Notes: generated from the letters alone by a model not told the origin. 52,090 nucleotides of DNA from Streptomyces yangpuensis (GCF_001005295.1 NZ_LBMK01000002.1:625817-677906), one strand, 5' to 3'. Positions 1 through 8,816 are shown, numbered from the stretch's first letter. Made by a program: numbers and translations.

Positions 1-4
1 CCGA

Positions 5-78
5 CGCGGGGTGGAGCAGCTCGGTAGCTCGCTGGGCTCATAACCCAGAGGTCGCAGGTTCAAATCCTGTCCCCGCTA
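5..78 (+). tRNA. Initiator tRNA-fMet (CAU)
   Basis: This is a cloverleaf with anticodon CAT at 39-41, a seven-base anticodon loop (37-43) and the three consecutive G:C pairs (34-36 with 44-46) diagnostic of initiator tRNA. The T-loop reads GGTTCAAATCC. Acceptor arm 5-11 pairs with 71-77 except for the terminal C:T mismatch, another initiator hallmark. The discriminator is A78 and CCA is not encoded. Confidence 0.96.
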
Positions 79-85
79 CTGAAGG

Positions 86-120
86 CTCAGGGCCCGGATC
101 CCATGGATCCGGGCCCTGAG
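86..120 (+). terminator. Terminator after tRNA-fMet
   Basis: A perfect 16-bp stem (86-101 with 105-120) closes a CAT loop directly downstream of the tRNA. There is no U-tract, as is usual for Streptomyces terminators. Confidence 0.85.
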
Positions 121-153
121 TCGTTTCCACGGGCGAAGTGCCGGGGGAAGCGT

Positions 154-185
154 AAAGGCCCGGACCCCACAGGGGCCGGGCCTTT
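154..185. terminator. Terminator between tRNA and catR, probably for catR
   Basis: AAAGGCCCGG (154-163) pairs with CCGGGCCTTT (176-185), with an inner CCCC/GGGG stem and one bulged A. The A-run and T-run flanks make it work in both directions, so it can end convergent transcription from catR. Confidence 0.85.
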
Positions 186-198
186 CGGTCGTCCGGGA

Positions 199-615
199 TC
201 AGGCGCCCGCGCAGTTCGGGCAGACGCCGCGGTAGGTGACCTCGACCGCCGACACGACGAAGCCGAAGCGCTCGGAGTCGGGCAGGTCGGCCAGCGGGTT
301 GCCGGCCGGGTGGACGTCGCGGATTGCGCCGCACCGGGCGCACACCAGGTGCTGGTGGGGCCGGTGGGCGTTCGGGTCGTACCGCTTGGCGCGCCGGTCC
401 GTGGCGACTTCCAGGACCTCGCCGAGGGAGACGAGCTCGCCCAGCGTGTTGTAGACGGTCGCGCGCGAGATCTCGGGCAGCTTTGCCACGGCGCGCGCGT
501 GCACCTCGTCGGCCGTCAGGTGCACGTGGTCACCGTCGAGCACCTCGGCCACGACGCGCCGCTGTGCCGTCATGCGCCAGCCGCGTCCGCGAAGTCGTTC
601 CAGCAGGTCACTCAT
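199..615 (-). CDS. catR: Fur/PerR-family peroxide-sensing repressor CatR
   Basis: The 138-aa protein has a winged helix-turn-helix N-terminal half (residues about 1-80, including SRATVYNTL) followed by the Fur-family dimerisation domain with HPHQHLVC and two CxxC pairs (CARC, CPNC) for structural zinc. It lies divergent from catA, the arrangement known for the Streptomyces peroxide repressor CatR. In PerR-type proteins, metal-catalysed oxidation releases DNA and derepresses catalase. ATG 615 is chosen because a promoter (TTACAC, 16 bp, TAGGCT) ends 7 nt before it, implying a leaderless message. A GTG at 621 would sit 1 nt after the -10. Confidence in the family is very high; the name rests on context. 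Confidence 0.93.
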   Translation of the reverse strand: MSDLLERLRGRGWRMTAQRRVVAEVLDGDHVHLTADEVHARAVAKLPEISRATVYNTLGELVSLGEVLEVATDRRAKRYDPNAHRPHQHLVCARCGAIRDVHPAGNPLADLPDSERFGFVVSAVEVTYRGVCPNCAGA

Positions 616-622
616 GGACACC

Positions 623-650
623 AGCCTAACAGCGAGGGGATTCGGTGTAA
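623..650 (-). promoter_or_regulatory. catR promoter
   Basis: On the minus strand, TTACAC (650-645) and TAGGCT (628-623) are separated by 16 bp. The -10 ends 7 nt before the catR ATG, so the transcript should be leaderless. Confidence 0.6.
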
Positions 651-681
651 CTCCCGAACCGGTGCGGACTTGGATGCTTGC

Positions 682-709
682 TTGACTTGGACAAAGTCCA
701 TTGTAGGAT
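682..709 (+). promoter_or_regulatory. catA promoter with PerR-like operator in the spacer
   Basis: TTGACT (682-687) and TAGGAT (704-709) are 16 bp apart. The spacer holds the inverted repeat TGGAC-AAA-GTCCA (688-700), so a bound repressor would cover both hexamers. CatR is the obvious ligand. Confidence 0.75.
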
Positions 710-763
710 CGAGTACGGCCAACGCCAAGGACAGGACACGCAGCAATGACGCAGGAGGCGCAC

Positions 764-2215
764 GTGACGCAGGGACCGCTCACCACGGAGGCCGGGGCGC
801 CGGTGGCCGACAACCAGAACAGCGAGACGGCCGGTGTCGGCGGTCCCGTTCTGGTCCAGGACCAGCTCCTGCTGGAGAAGCTCGCCCACTTCAACCGCGA
901 GCGCATCCCGGAGCGCGTGGTGCACGCCCGTGGCGCCGGCGCGTACGGCACCTTCACGCTGACCCGCGACGTCTCGCAGTGGACGCGCGCCACGTTCCTC
1001 TCCGAGGTCGGCAAGCAGACCGAGACCTTCCTGCGGTTCTCCACCGTCGCGGGCAACCTGGGCAGCGCCGACGCGGTGCGCGACCCCCGCGGCTGGGCGC
1101 TGAAGTTCTACACCGAGGAGGGCAACTACGACCTCGTCGGCAACAACACCCCGGTGTTCTTCATCAAGGACGCCATCAAGTTCCCCGACTTCATCCACAC
1201 TCAGAAGCGCGACCCGTACACCGGCTCGCAGGAGGCGGACAACGTCTGGGACTTCTGGGGGCTGTCGCCCGAGTCCACCCACCAGGTGACCTGGCTGTTC
1301 GGCGACCGCGGCATCCCGGCGTCCTACCGCCACATGAACGGCTACGGCTCGCACACGTTCCAGTGGAACAACGAGGCCGGCGAGGTCTTCTGGGTCAAGT
1401 ACCACTTCAAGACCGACCAGGGCATCAAGAACCTCACCCAGGCCGAGGCCAACGCCCTCGCCGGTGAGGACCCCGACAGCCACCAGCGCGACCTGCGTGA
1501 GGCCATCGAGCGCGGGGACTTCCCGACCTGGACCGTGCAGGTCCAGATCATGCCGGCGGCCGACGCGGCGACCTACCGCTTCAACCCGTTCGACCTCACC
1601 AAGGTGTGGCCGCACGCGGACTACCCGCCGATCGAGATCGGCAAGCTGGAGCTCAACCGCAACCCGGAGAACGTCTTCGCCGAGGTCGAGCAGTCCATCT
1701 TCTCCCCGGCGCACTTCGTCCCCGGCATCGGTCCGTCCCCGGACAAGATGCTCCAGGGCCGTCTCTTCGGCTACGGCGACGCCCACCGCTACCGCGTCGG
1801 CATCAATGCCGACCACCTGCCGGTCAACCGTCCGCACGCCACCGAGGCGCGCACCAACTCCCGTGACGGGTACCTCTACGACGGCCGCCACAAGGGTGCG
1901 AAGAACTACGAGCCGAACAGCTTCGGCGGCCCGCACGAGACCGGCCGTCCGCTGTGGCAGCCGGTCCCGGTCACCGGCGGCACGGGCAACCACGCCGCCC
2001 CCGTGCACAGCGAGGACGACGACTTCGTCCAGGCCGGCAACCTCTACCGCCTGTACTCCGAGGACGAGAAGACCCGTCTGATCGAGAACCTCTCCGGCTT
2101 CATCGCCAAGGTCTCCCGCGACGACATCGTCGAGCGCGCGATCGACAACTTCCGCCGGGCGGACGGCGACTTCGGCAAGCGGCTGGACGCCGCGGTCCAG
2201 GCCCTCCGCGGCTGA
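764..2215 (+). CDS. catA: Monofunctional haem catalase CatA
   Basis: This is a clade 3-size haem catalase (483 aa) that converts hydrogen peroxide to water and oxygen in the cytoplasm. The distal haem His is about residue 54 in [10 protein letters not shown]. The proximal Tyr signature is [14 protein letters not shown], Tyr about residue 337. GTG 764 is preferred because GGAGG lies 5-6 nt upstream. An in-frame ATG at 746 would add six residues but has a poorer ribosome site. It is divergent from catR and its promoter holds the operator described separately, so induction by peroxide through CatR is expected. A strong hairpin follows the stop codon. Confidence 0.95.
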   Translation: MTQGPLTTEAGAPVADNQNSETAGVGGPVLVQDQLLLEKLAHFNRERIPERVVHARGAGAYGTFTLTRDVSQWTRATFLSEVGKQTETFLRFSTVAGNLGSADAVRDPRGWALKFYTEEGNYDLVGNNTPVFFIKDAIKFPDFIHTQKRDPYTGSQEADNVWDFWGLSPESTHQVTWLFGDRGIPASYRHMNGYGSHTFQWNNEAGEVFWVKYHFKTDQGIKNLTQAEANALAGEDPDSHQRDLREAIERGDFPTWTVQVQIMPAADAATYRFNPFDLTKVWPHADYPPIEIGKLELNRNPENVFAEVEQSIFSPAHFVPGIGPSPDKMLQGRLFGYGDAHRYRVGINADHLPVNRPHATEARTNSRDGYLYDGRHKGAKNYEPNSFGGPHETGRPLWQPVPVTGGTGNHAAPVHSEDDDFVQAGNLYRLYSEDEKTRLIENLSGFIAKVSRDDIVERAIDNFRRADGDFGKRLDAAVQALRG

Positions 2216-2240
2216 CGGACACCGCCTGCCGTGGCGGGAC

Positions 2241-2278
2241 GCCGGGCCGCAGTCCTCTTCGGAGGGCTGCGGCCCGGC
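2241..2278 (+). terminator. catA terminator
   Basis: A 12-bp GC-rich stem (2241-2252 with 2267-2278) has an inner TCCTC/GGAGG stem capped by TTC. Confidence 0.85.
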
Positions 2279-2284
2279 GCCGTT

Positions 2285-2677
2285 TCACGCGGACACCGTG
2301 CGCCGCGCCGGAACCCAGCAGCGTATGACGTCGCGCACGGACACGATGCCCACCGGTCCGCCGTCCTCCAGGACGATCAGGTGCCGGAAACCGCCGTGGG
2401 CCATCGCCTCCGCGGCCTCCTGCAGGGTGGCGTCCGGGGTGCAGAAGACGACGTTGTTGGTGGTGTGCGCGGCCACCGACTCCCGGTCGGGGTCGTGGCC
2501 CGCGCCGATCGAGTTGAGGACGTCGCGCTCGGTCAGGATGCCGATTCCGCAGTGGTCGGGGTCGAGGACGACGGCCGCGCCGACGCGCCGGCCGGACATC
2601 AGGCAGGCCGCCTGCCGAAGGGTGTGTGCGGGTCCGAGGGTGAGGATCACGGTGCTCATTGCGTCACGGACGAGCAT
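2285..2677 (-). CDS. Tandem CBS-domain protein
   Basis: The 130-aa protein consists of two CBS motifs and nothing else: residues about 1-60 (GILTERDVLNSIG) and about 65-125 (GIVSVRDVIRC). Stand-alone CBS pairs usually bind adenosine nucleotides and sense energy or redox state; the partner is unknown. ATG 2677 has GGAGG upstream (about 12 nt). Its upstream region has the palindrome GAAACGTTTC and another imperfect inverted repeat, suggesting its own promoter and control. It converges on catA across the shared terminator. Confidence 0.85.
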   Translation of the reverse strand: MLVRDAMSTVILTLGPAHTLRQAACLMSGRRVGAAVVLDPDHCGIGILTERDVLNSIGAGHDPDRESVAAHTTNNVVFCTPDATLQEAAEAMAHGGFRHLIVLEDGGPVGIVSVRDVIRCWVPARRTVSA

Positions 2678-2745
2678 GAAGAGAGCCACCTCCTGGGGGT
2701 GAGCCCCCGCGCCGGGGTGGGTGCGACCGGTGGAACGTCTCAAGA

Positions 2746-2755
2746 GAAACGTTTC
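2746..2755. promoter_or_regulatory. Candidate operator GAAACGTTTC upstream of the CBS gene
   Basis: A perfect 10-bp palindrome lies 69 bp upstream of the CBS-protein ATG, with a related AACGT half nearby at about 2734. The binding protein is not known. Confidence 0.35.
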
Positions 2756-2848
2756 ACAAGCGCACAAGCGTGGGGATTCTCAGATTCCCACGGACCGGGA
2801 GGGCCAGCAAGGAGGCGTGCAAAGGAGCGCGCCCGGCGCCCGGGCGCG

Positions 2849-3652
2849 TCAGGCGCGCGGGCGGAGCAGACCGAGCATCTCCTCGTGGAGCAGTCCGTTC
2901 GACGCCGCGGCGTTCCCGCCGTGCACGCCGTCGGCGCCGTCGAGGCTGGTGAAGCGGCCGCCCGCCTCCTGGACCACCACCGCGACGGCGGCCATGTCCC
3001 ACAGGTTCAGCTCCGGCTCGGCACACAGGTCCAGGGAGCCCTCCGCGACCATCATGTACGGCCAGAAGTCGCCGTAGCCGCGGGTGCGCCAGCACGCCCG
3101 CGTCAGGTCCAGGAAGCCGGGCAGCCGCCCCTGCTCCTCCCAGCCGCTCAGCGAGGAGTACGCGAACGAGGCGTCGCCCAGCCCGCTCACCCGGGACACG
3201 CCGATCGGGGCGGTCTCGCCGAGCGCACCGCCCGAGTACGCGCCGGAGCCCTGCGCCGCCCACCAGCGGCGGCCCAGCGCGGGTGCGGACACCACGCCGA
3301 CCACGGGGCGGAACACCCCGTCCTCGCCCTCCGCCATCAGGGAGATCAGGGTCGCCCAGACGGGGACCCCGCGCACATAGTTCTTCGTACCGTCGATCGG
3401 GTCCACGACCCAGCGGCGCGGGCCGCTGCCCTTGAGCCCGTACTCCTCGCCCAGGATGGCGTCGTCGGGCCGGGCCGCGGTGATGCCCGCCCGGACGACC
3501 TCCTCCGCGGCCTTGTCCGCCTCGCTCACCGGGGTCATGTCCGGCTTCGTCTCGACCTTCAGGTCCAGGGCGCGGAACCGCTCCATCGTGGCGACGTCCG
3601 CCGCGTCGGCGAGTTCGAGAGCGAGGCGCAGGTCATCGTCATATTCGGGCAT
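2849..3652 (-). CDS. hisN: Histidinol-phosphatase, inositol monophosphatase fold (HisN)
   Basis: The 267-aa protein has the metal-binding motifs of the Mg-dependent IMPase superfamily: GEEYG (about 73-77), WVVDPIDGTKNY (about 91-102) and NLWDMAAV (about 218-225). Actinobacterial members with this length and the GTKNYVRGVPVWATLI segment are histidinol-phosphate phosphatases, the penultimate histidine step; this subfamily call is from recognition. ATG 3652 is supported by a TACTGT hexamer ending 6 nt upstream (3664-3659), which fits a leaderless mRNA. It is unlinked to other his genes, as is usual in Streptomyces. Confidence 0.88.
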   Translation of the reverse strand: MPEYDDDLRLALELADAADVATMERFRALDLKVETKPDMTPVSEADKAAEEVVRAGITAARPDDAILGEEYGLKGSGPRRWVVDPIDGTKNYVRGVPVWATLISLMAEGEDGVFRPVVGVVSAPALGRRWWAAQGSGAYSGGALGETAPIGVSRVSGLGDASFAYSSLSGWEEQGRLPGFLDLTRACWRTRGYGDFWPYMMVAEGSLDLCAEPELNLWDMAAVAVVVQEAGGRFTSLDGADGVHGGNAAASNGLLHEEMLGLLRPRA

Positions 3653-3737
3653 GCCCGAACAGTAGCGAGACTCCGGGACCCCGGCCAACGACGTCCACAG
3701 CTCGGCCGGGAGGGCCCTCTTGACAGCGGGCGCGCCC

Positions 3738-3762
3738 TTGACAGGGTCTGTCGCCCCGTCAA
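3738..3762. promoter_or_regulatory. Candidate operator upstream of TetR gene
   Basis: This is a 25-bp dyad: TTGACaGGG and CCCcGTCAA separated by 7 bp, 33 bp upstream of the TetR start. A further TTGACAGCGGG begins at 3720. It is a plausible autoregulatory TetR site overlapping a -35. Confidence 0.5.
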
Positions 3763-3794
3763 CTCTGGCCGGACAGCCGAGCGGGGAGGTGCGG

Positions 3795-4349
3795 ATGCCG
3801 GCAGCGCGGGAGTCCTTGCTGGACGCGGCGGGGGCGGCGCTCGCGGCGCGCCCCTGGCCGGACGTGAGGATGGTCGACGTGGCCGCCGCGGCCGGGGTGT
3901 CGCGGCAGACCCTCTACAACGAGTTCGGCGGCAAGGCGGGGCTGGGGCGCGCCCTGGTGCGGCGCGAGGCCGACCGCTACCTGGACGGGGTGGACCGGGC
4001 CCTGTCCGCCCCGCTGCGGGCCCCCGAACGGCTCGCCGCGGTCGCCGAGTGGACCGTACGGGCGGCCCGCGCGCAGCCCCTCGTACGGGCCCTGCTCACC
4101 GGCAGCTGGGGGCCGGGCCTGCCCGCCGCGAGCCGGAGCGAACCGGGGCCCGGCGACCTCGCCCGGGCCGTGCGCGACCGGGCCGCCGCCGCGCTCACGC
4201 CGGGGGAGGGCCCGCAGCGGTGCGAGCTGGCGGTGCGGCTCGCCCTGTCCTACGTGATCGCCCCGGGGGAGGAGCCGGGCGCGGGGGAGCTGCTCGGGCT
4301 GCTCAGTGCGCCGAACCGGACAGCTGGAGTCCGACGACCCCCAGGATGA
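3795..4349 (+). CDS. TetR-family transcriptional regulator
   Basis: The 184-aa protein has an N-terminal TetR helix-turn-helix (residues about 8-55; VDVAAAAGVSRQTLYNEFGGK) and a poorly conserved Ala/Arg-rich ligand domain. ATG 3795 is chosen because GGAGGTG lies 6 nt upstream; the frame stays open to 3720 but that would read through the operator-like dyad. The 3' end overlaps the convergent Gdx-type exporter gene by 47 bp, which suggests it may control that exporter, though this is inference. Confidence 0.88.
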   Translation: MPAARESLLDAAGAALAARPWPDVRMVDVAAAAGVSRQTLYNEFGGKAGLGRALVRREADRYLDGVDRALSAPLRAPERLAAVAEWTVRAARAQPLVRALLTGSWGPGLPAASRSEPGPGDLARAVRDRAAAALTPGEGPQRCELAVRLALSYVIAPGEEPGAGELLGLLSAPNRTAGVRRPPG

Positions 4350-4626
4350 CCAGCGTGATCGAGACGAGTTTGAGGGTGGAGACCACGTCACCGAGGAAGA
4401 CCATGCCGTAGATCGCCGTGCCGGCCGCGCCGATGCCCGTCCAGACCGCGTACGCCGGACCCACGTCCAGCTTCTTGAGGGCCAGGGTCAGCAGGCCGAA
4501 GCTGCCGAGCGCGAAGCACGCGAAGGCGATCGTCGGCCAGAGCCGGGTGAATCCGTGGGAGAGCTTGAGGCAGACCGCGAAGCCGGTCTCCAGGAGTCCG
4601 GCGACGACGACCAGCAGCCACGCCAT
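4303..4626 (-). CDS. SMR-family exporter, SugE/Gdx (guanidinium) type
   Basis: The 107-aa protein has four predicted membrane helices (about 3-21, 30-50, 58-78, 84-103) and the membrane Glu14 in GLLETGFAV. The GLLE-x-AVCLKxxHGFTR and AYAVWTGIGAAG segments are signatures of the Gdx/SugE branch, whose members export guanidinium, rather than the QacE/EmrE branch. It would act as a proton-coupled dual-topology dimer in the membrane. No canonical guanidine riboswitch is visible upstream, but short inverted repeats are. It is convergent with the TetR gene. Confidence 0.9.
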   Translation of the reverse strand: MAWLLVVVAGLLETGFAVCLKLSHGFTRLWPTIAFACFALGSFGLLTLALKKLDVGPAYAVWTGIGAAGTAIYGMVFLGDVVSTLKLVSITLVILGVVGLQLSGSAH

Positions 4627-4648
4627 GGCGAATGCCTCCCCGCGTCAT

Positions 4649-4680
4649 GTGACATCGCGTCACTTGGTGCGATTATGCAC
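4649..4680 (-). promoter_or_regulatory. Inverted repeats in the Gdx-type exporter leader
   Basis: Two small dyads, GTGAC-ATCGC-GTCAC (4649-4663) and GTGC-N6-GCAC (4667-4680), lie 23-54 bp upstream of the ATG. They could be operator half-sites or two short RNA hairpins. Their loops do not carry the ACGR motif of guanidine-II riboswitches. Confidence 0.4.
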
Positions 4681-4727
4681 TTTTCCCGACAGGTCCCCTG
4701 ACAAACACGGCACGGCCGCCGGGTCGG

Positions 4728-5738
4728 TCAGTCGCCCTCGCGCCGCTCCCGCGTCTCCAGCAGCCGCCGCAGCGAATACAGCCGCGCCGGATCCGCGTGG
4801 CCGTCCTGCACCCACTGGTCGAGCGCGCAGTCCTGCTCGTCGTGACTGCACGCGCGCGGACACTCCTCCGTACCGGGAACCAGGTCCGGGAAGGCAAGGA
4901 TCACCCGGGACGGGTCCACGTGGTGCAGACCGAAGGAGCGCACACCGGGGGTGTCGATGACCCAGCCGTCGCCCGCGGGCAGCGGCAGCGCCAGCGCGGA
5001 GGTGGTCGTGTGCCGGCCACGGCCGGTGACCGCGTTCACGTGCCCGGTGGCGCGCTGGCGGCCCTCGGCGACCAGCGAGTTCACCAGAGTGGTCTTCCCG
5101 ACGCCGGAGTGGCCGACGAACGCGGTGATCCGGCCGGTCAGCCGCTCGCGGACCCGCTCGGCCGCGTCACCGGCGGCCAGCTCCTCGCGGTTGGTGACCA
5201 CGTAGTTCAGGCCGAACGTCGAGTAGATCTCCAGGATCTTGTCCGCGGAGGTCAGGTCGGACTTGGTGAGCACCAGCAGCGGCTCCAGCCCGGCGTCGTA
5301 CGCCGCCACCAGACAGCGGTCGATCATCCGGGGCCGCGGCTCCGGATCGGCCAGGGCCGTGACGATCGCCAGCTGGTCGGCGTTGGCGACGACCACCCGC
5401 TCGTACGGGTCGTCGTCGTCCGCGGTGCGCCGCAGGACGGACTTGCGCTCCTCGATCCGCACGATGCGGGCCAGGGTGTCCTTCCTGCCGGACAGGTCAC
5501 CGACGATCCAGACCAGGTCGCCCACGACCGCCGCCTTGCGGCCCAGCTCCCGGGACTTCATCGCGGTGATCGTGCGGCCGTCGACCAGGCAGGTCAGCCG
5601 GCCGCGGTCGACGGTCAGGACGAAGCCCTCGGAGGCGTCCTCGTGCTTGGGCCGGATGTTCGTCCGGGGCCGGTTGCCCTTGGGGTTCGGGCGCTGGCGG
5701 ATGTCGTCCTCGTCGGTGTGCTTGCCGTACCTGCGCAT
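4728..5738 (-). CDS. rsgA: Small ribosomal subunit biogenesis GTPase RsgA
   Basis: The 336-aa protein is a circularly permuted GTPase assisting 30S maturation. Order: basic N-terminus, OB-fold (about 35-100), G4 LTKSD (about 163-167), G1 P-loop GHSGVGKTTLVN (about 217-228), G3 DTPG (about 265-268), then a C-terminal zinc knuckle CPRACSHDEQDC. The permutation (G4 before G1) and zinc knuckle are decisive. ATG 5738 starts 8 nt after the aroA stop, so it is probably co-transcribed with aroA. Confidence 0.94.
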   Translation of the reverse strand: MRRYGKHTDEDDIRQRPNPKGNRPRTNIRPKHEDASEGFVLTVDRGRLTCLVDGRTITAMKSRELGRKAAVVGDLVWIVGDLSGRKDTLARIVRIEERKSVLRRTADDDDPYERVVVANADQLAIVTALADPEPRPRMIDRCLVAAYDAGLEPLLVLTKSDLTSADKILEIYSTFGLNYVVTNREELAAGDAAERVRERLTGRITAFVGHSGVGKTTLVNSLVAEGRQRATGHVNAVTGRGRHTTTSALALPLPAGDGWVIDTPGVRSFGLHHVDPSRVILAFPDLVPGTEECPRACSHDEQDCALDQWVQDGHADPARLYSLRRLLETRERREGD

Positions 5739-5746
5739 GACGTGCC

Positions 5747-7105
5747 CTACGCTCCCGCACCCGCTTCGGGTCCCGCGTCCCCGGCCAGCATGTCCGTCCA
5801 CATCTTCGGGAAGTCCGGCAGGGTCTTCGCGGTCGTGGCGACGTTCTCGATCTGCACGCCCTCCACGGCGAGGCCGATCACCGCGCCGGCGGTGGCCATC
5901 CGGTGGTCCTCGTACGTGTGGAACACCCCGCCGTGCATCCGGCGCGGCCGGATCCGCAGGCCGTCCTCGGTCTCGGTGACGTCACCGCCGAGCGCGTTGA
6001 TCTCCTTGGTCAGCGCGGCCAGCCGGTCCGTCTCGTGCAGCCGCAGGTGGGCGACGCCCCGCAGCACCGACTCGGAGTCGGCCAGGGCCGCCACCGCCGC
6101 GATGCCCGGGGTGAGCTCGCCGACCTCGCTCAGGTCCACGTCGATGCCGTGGATCTTTCCGCTGCCGGTGAAGACCAGGCCCGCGTCGGTCAGTTCGCAG
6201 GAGCCGCCCATCTCCGTGAAGATCCGGCGCAGCGCGTCACCGGGCTGCGTGGTGCGGCGCGGCCAGTCGGGAACCGTGACCGTGCCGCCCGTGATCAGGG
6301 CCGCGGCCAGGAAGGGCTGCGCGTTGGACAGGTCCGGCTCCACGACCATGTCGCGGCCGAGCAGGGCGCCCGGGGCGACCCGCCACACGTCCTTCTCACC
6401 GCCGGCCTCGGGGGTGTCCACCTGGGCGCCCGCGGCGCGCAGCATCTCCACGGTCATCCGGATGTGCGGCATCGACGGCAGGTTGCCGCCCACGTGCCGG
6501 ACCTCGACGCCCTGGTTGAACCGCGGGGCGGAGAGCAGCAGCGCGGAGACGAACTGGGAGGAGTTGCTGGCGTCGATCTCGACCGTGCCGCCCTCCAGCG
6601 CCCCGCCGCCCTGGACGGTCAGGGGCAGCGCGCCGCGGCCGTCGTCGTCGATGCGGGCGCCGAGCGTGCGCAGGGCGGTGATGACCTGGCCGAGCGGACG
6701 CTCGTAGGAGCGCGGGTCGCCGTCGAAGCGGATGTCGCCGTCGGCGAGGGTGGCGACGGGCGGCAGGAAACGCATGACCGTGCCCGCGTTGCCGACGTCC
6801 ACCGTCGTCGGTCCGTGCAGGGCCGCCGGGATGATCCGCCAGGCCTCGCCGCTCGCGCCGGCGCCCGCGGAACTGGAGGAGACGGTCTCCTCGATGCCCA
6901 CGCCCATCGCGCGCAGCGCGTCCGACATCAGCTGGGAGTCGCGCGAGCGCAGCGGGCGGCGCACCCAGCCCGGCTCGGAGGCGAGGGCGGCGAGCACGAG
7001 GGCACGGTTGGTGACCGATTTGGACCCCGGCACCGTGACGGTGGCGTGGACGGTCCCATCGGCGAGCGGAGCGGGCCAGAGGGCAGGGGCGGGGGTCTCG
7101 GTCAT
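5747..7105 (-). CDS. aroA: 3-phosphoshikimate 1-carboxyvinyltransferase (EPSP synthase)
   Basis: The 452-aa shikimate-pathway enzyme joins PEP and shikimate-3-phosphate. Seen: N-terminal [16 protein letters not shown] (catalytic Lys, about residue 29), [33 protein letters not shown] (PEP site) and [15 protein letters not shown] near the C-terminus. The [10 protein letters not shown] segment replaces the ERMRARP-type motif of many bacteria, as in other actinobacteria. ATG 7105 is favoured because TAAAGT ends 7 nt upstream (leaderless pattern); a GTG at 7114 is inside that hexamer region. It is the first gene of the aroA-rsgA unit. Confidence 0.96.
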   Translation of the reverse strand: MTETPAPALWPAPLADGTVHATVTVPGSKSVTNRALVLAALASEPGWVRRPLRSRDSQLMSDALRAMGVGIEETVSSSSAGAGASGEAWRIIPAALHGPTTVDVGNAGTVMRFLPPVATLADGDIRFDGDPRSYERPLGQVITALRTLGARIDDDGRGALPLTVQGGGALEGGTVEIDASNSSQFVSALLLSAPRFNQGVEVRHVGGNLPSMPHIRMTVEMLRAAGAQVDTPEAGGEKDVWRVAPGALLGRDMVVEPDLSNAQPFLAAALITGGTVTVPDWPRRTTQPGDALRRIFTEMGGSCELTDAGLVFTGSGKIHGIDVDLSEVGELTPGIAAVAALADSESVLRGVAHLRLHETDRLAALTKEINALGGDVTETEDGLRIRPRRMHGGVFHTYEDHRMATAGAVIGLAVEGVQIENVATTAKTLPDFPKMWTDMLAGDAGPEAGAGA

Positions 7106-7169
7106 GGCCCCCACTTTAGTGGCTTCCTCCGGGGCCGGATCTTGATCGCCGTCCGGTCTCAGAGGGTGG

Positions 7170-7883
7170 TCACAGGCGGAGCAGCCAGCGGCCGCCGCCG
7201 ACCAGCGAGCACAGCGCGACGACGTGGAAGAAGAGCAGCCACACCACGGGGTGCACGTGAGTGAGGCGCCCCAGCTGGTCGGCGTCGGAATCGGGCGCCC
7301 CTCCGCCCCGCCGCTTGGCGCCCAGCTCGAAGACCGGCCGGACCCCGCCGAGCAGCAGGAACCACACGACGAGGTAGGCGAATCCCGCCTGCACCTCGGC
7401 CGGGGTCAGCCACGACACCAGCAGGAAGGTTCCGCCGGTCAGCACCACCGTCAGCGCCCCGTACGCGTTCCGGATCATCACCAGCATCACCAGGAGCAGG
7501 GCCGTGGCCGCCCACAGGAGCAGCGTGATCCGGTGCGCGGACAGCAGGGCCGCCCCGCCCAGACCGAGCAGCGAGGGCGCGGTGTACCCGCCGGCCGCGG
7601 TCAGGATCATCCCCAGCCCCGTCGGCTTGCCCCGGCTGACGGTGACGCCGCTGGTGTCGGAGTGCAGGCGTATCCCGCTCAGCCGCCGGCCGGTGAGCAG
7701 CGCCAGCAGGCCGTGCCCGCCCTCGTGCGCGATGGTGATGGCGTTGCGCGAGAGCCGCCACAGCGGGCGGGGGCCCACCGCGGCCAGCGCGACCAGCCCG
7801 GTCGCGATCACCAGCCACTGGTCCGGTGCGTTCTGCATGCCCGTGAGCCGGTCCCACAGGCCGGCGGTCGTGCTGCTGTCCAT
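7170..7883 (-). CDS. M50B-type membrane metallopeptidase family protein
   Basis: The 237-aa polytopic membrane protein has the zinc motif HEGGH (about 53-57) in its second helix. About six hydrophobic segments are visible. Such proteins belong to the M50 family (site-2 protease-like); the substrate is unknown. ATG 7883 has AAGGAG about 13 nt upstream. It is divergent from the SRAP gene, with 53 bp between the starts. Confidence 0.82.
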   Translation of the reverse strand: MDSSTTAGLWDRLTGMQNAPDQWLVIATGLVALAAVGPRPLWRLSRNAITIAHEGGHGLLALLTGRRLSGIRLHSDTSGVTVSRGKPTGLGMILTAAGGYTAPSLLGLGGAALLSAHRITLLLWAATALLLVMLVMIRNAYGALTVVLTGGTFLLVSWLTPAEVQAGFAYLVVWFLLLGGVRPVFELGAKRRGGGAPDSDADQLGRLTHVHPVVWLLFFHVVALCSLVGGGRWLLRL

Positions 7884-7936
7884 GAGGTGGCGGACTCCTT
7901 GCGGTGAGGTGCGGTGGACATGGCAGTGTGGCAGCC

Positions 7937-8755
7937 ATGTGCGGACGGTATGCAGCGAGTCGTGGACCGCAGGACCTCGTGGAGGCCTTCGGCATCGAGA
8001 AGTGGGAGCCGGAGGAGGCCCTGGCCCCCGACTTCAACGTGGCGCCGACGAAGGAGGTCCACGTCGTCCTCGACCGTCCTGTGAAGGACGCTTCGCACCC
8101 GCGTCCGGTTCGCCAGCTGCGCGTCCTGAAATGGGGACTCGTGCCCTCCTGGGCCAAGAACCCCGACGGCGCCGCCCGCATGATCAACGCCCGGTCGGAG
8201 ACCCTGCACGAGAAGCCGTCCTTCCGCCGCGCGTTCGCGCAGCGCCGCTGCATCGTCCCCGCCGACGGGTACTACGAGTGGGTCACCGCCCACGACGAGC
8301 GGCAGCTGGAGGTGGAGGGGAAGAAGAAGCGGGCCCGCAAGCAGCCCTACTTCGTGCTCCCCTCCGACGGCTCGCTCTTCGCCATGGCCGGCATATACGA
8401 GTTCTGGCGCGACCGGACCCTGCCCGACGAGCACCCCCTCGCCTGGTGGGTGACCTGCTCGGTGATCACCACCGAGGCGGAGACCGGCCCGCTGGGGGTG
8501 GCCCCCGCCGAAGGGCCGCGCTCGCTGTCCGAGATCCACCCCCGGATGCCGCTGATGCTCACCCCCGACCGCTGGGACGCCTGGCTGGACCCAGCGAACA
8601 CCGACACCGAGGGCGCCCTGCGGGAACTGCTCGCGCCGCCGCCCGGTGGACTGATGCGCGCCTACCCGGTGTCCACCGCCGTGAGCAACGTGCGCAACAA
8701 CGGCCCGGAGCTGCTGACGGAGCTGGCCGCGCCGGAGGAGGGCACTCTTTTCTGA
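7937..8755 (+). CDS. SRAP-domain (YedK/HMCES-like) abasic-site shield
   Basis: The 272-aa protein starts MCGRY, placing the catalytic Cys at position 2 after Met removal. Other family residues are present: MINARSET (Asn), the GYYEW Glu and the HPRMP His. SRAP proteins form a thiazolidine DNA-protein crosslink with abasic sites in single-stranded DNA. ATG 7937 is fixed by the obligatory Cys2, although the frame is open upstream to 7904. A basic insertion (VEGKKKRARKQP, about 125-136) follows the GYYEW segment. Confidence 0.95.
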   Translation: MCGRYAASRGPQDLVEAFGIEKWEPEEALAPDFNVAPTKEVHVVLDRPVKDASHPRPVRQLRVLKWGLVPSWAKNPDGAARMINARSETLHEKPSFRRAFAQRRCIVPADGYYEWVTAHDERQLEVEGKKKRARKQPYFVLPSDGSLFAMAGIYEFWRDRTLPDEHPLAWWVTCSVITTEAETGPLGVAPAEGPRSLSEIHPRMPLMLTPDRWDAWLDPANTDTEGALRELLAPPPGGLMRAYPVSTAVSNVRNNGPELLTELAAPEEGTLF

Positions 8756-8760
8756 GGCGC

Positions 8761-8796
8761 GTCCCGACCGGCTTTCGCAGGCGTGTCCCGACCGGC
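8761..8796 (+). repeat. Short direct repeat
   Basis: GTCCCGACCGGC occurs at 8761-8772 and 8785-8796, 24 bp apart, in the gap between the SRAP and hydrolase genes. Confidence 0.6.
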
Positions 8797-8816
8797 CCGC
8801 ACGGCACGATGGGGGC

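Noticed and set aside
4627..4740. Guanidine riboswitch upstream of the Gdx-type exporter.
   Set aside because: The two small hairpins do not have the ACGR loops of guanidine-II, and no guanidine-I or -III core is apparent.
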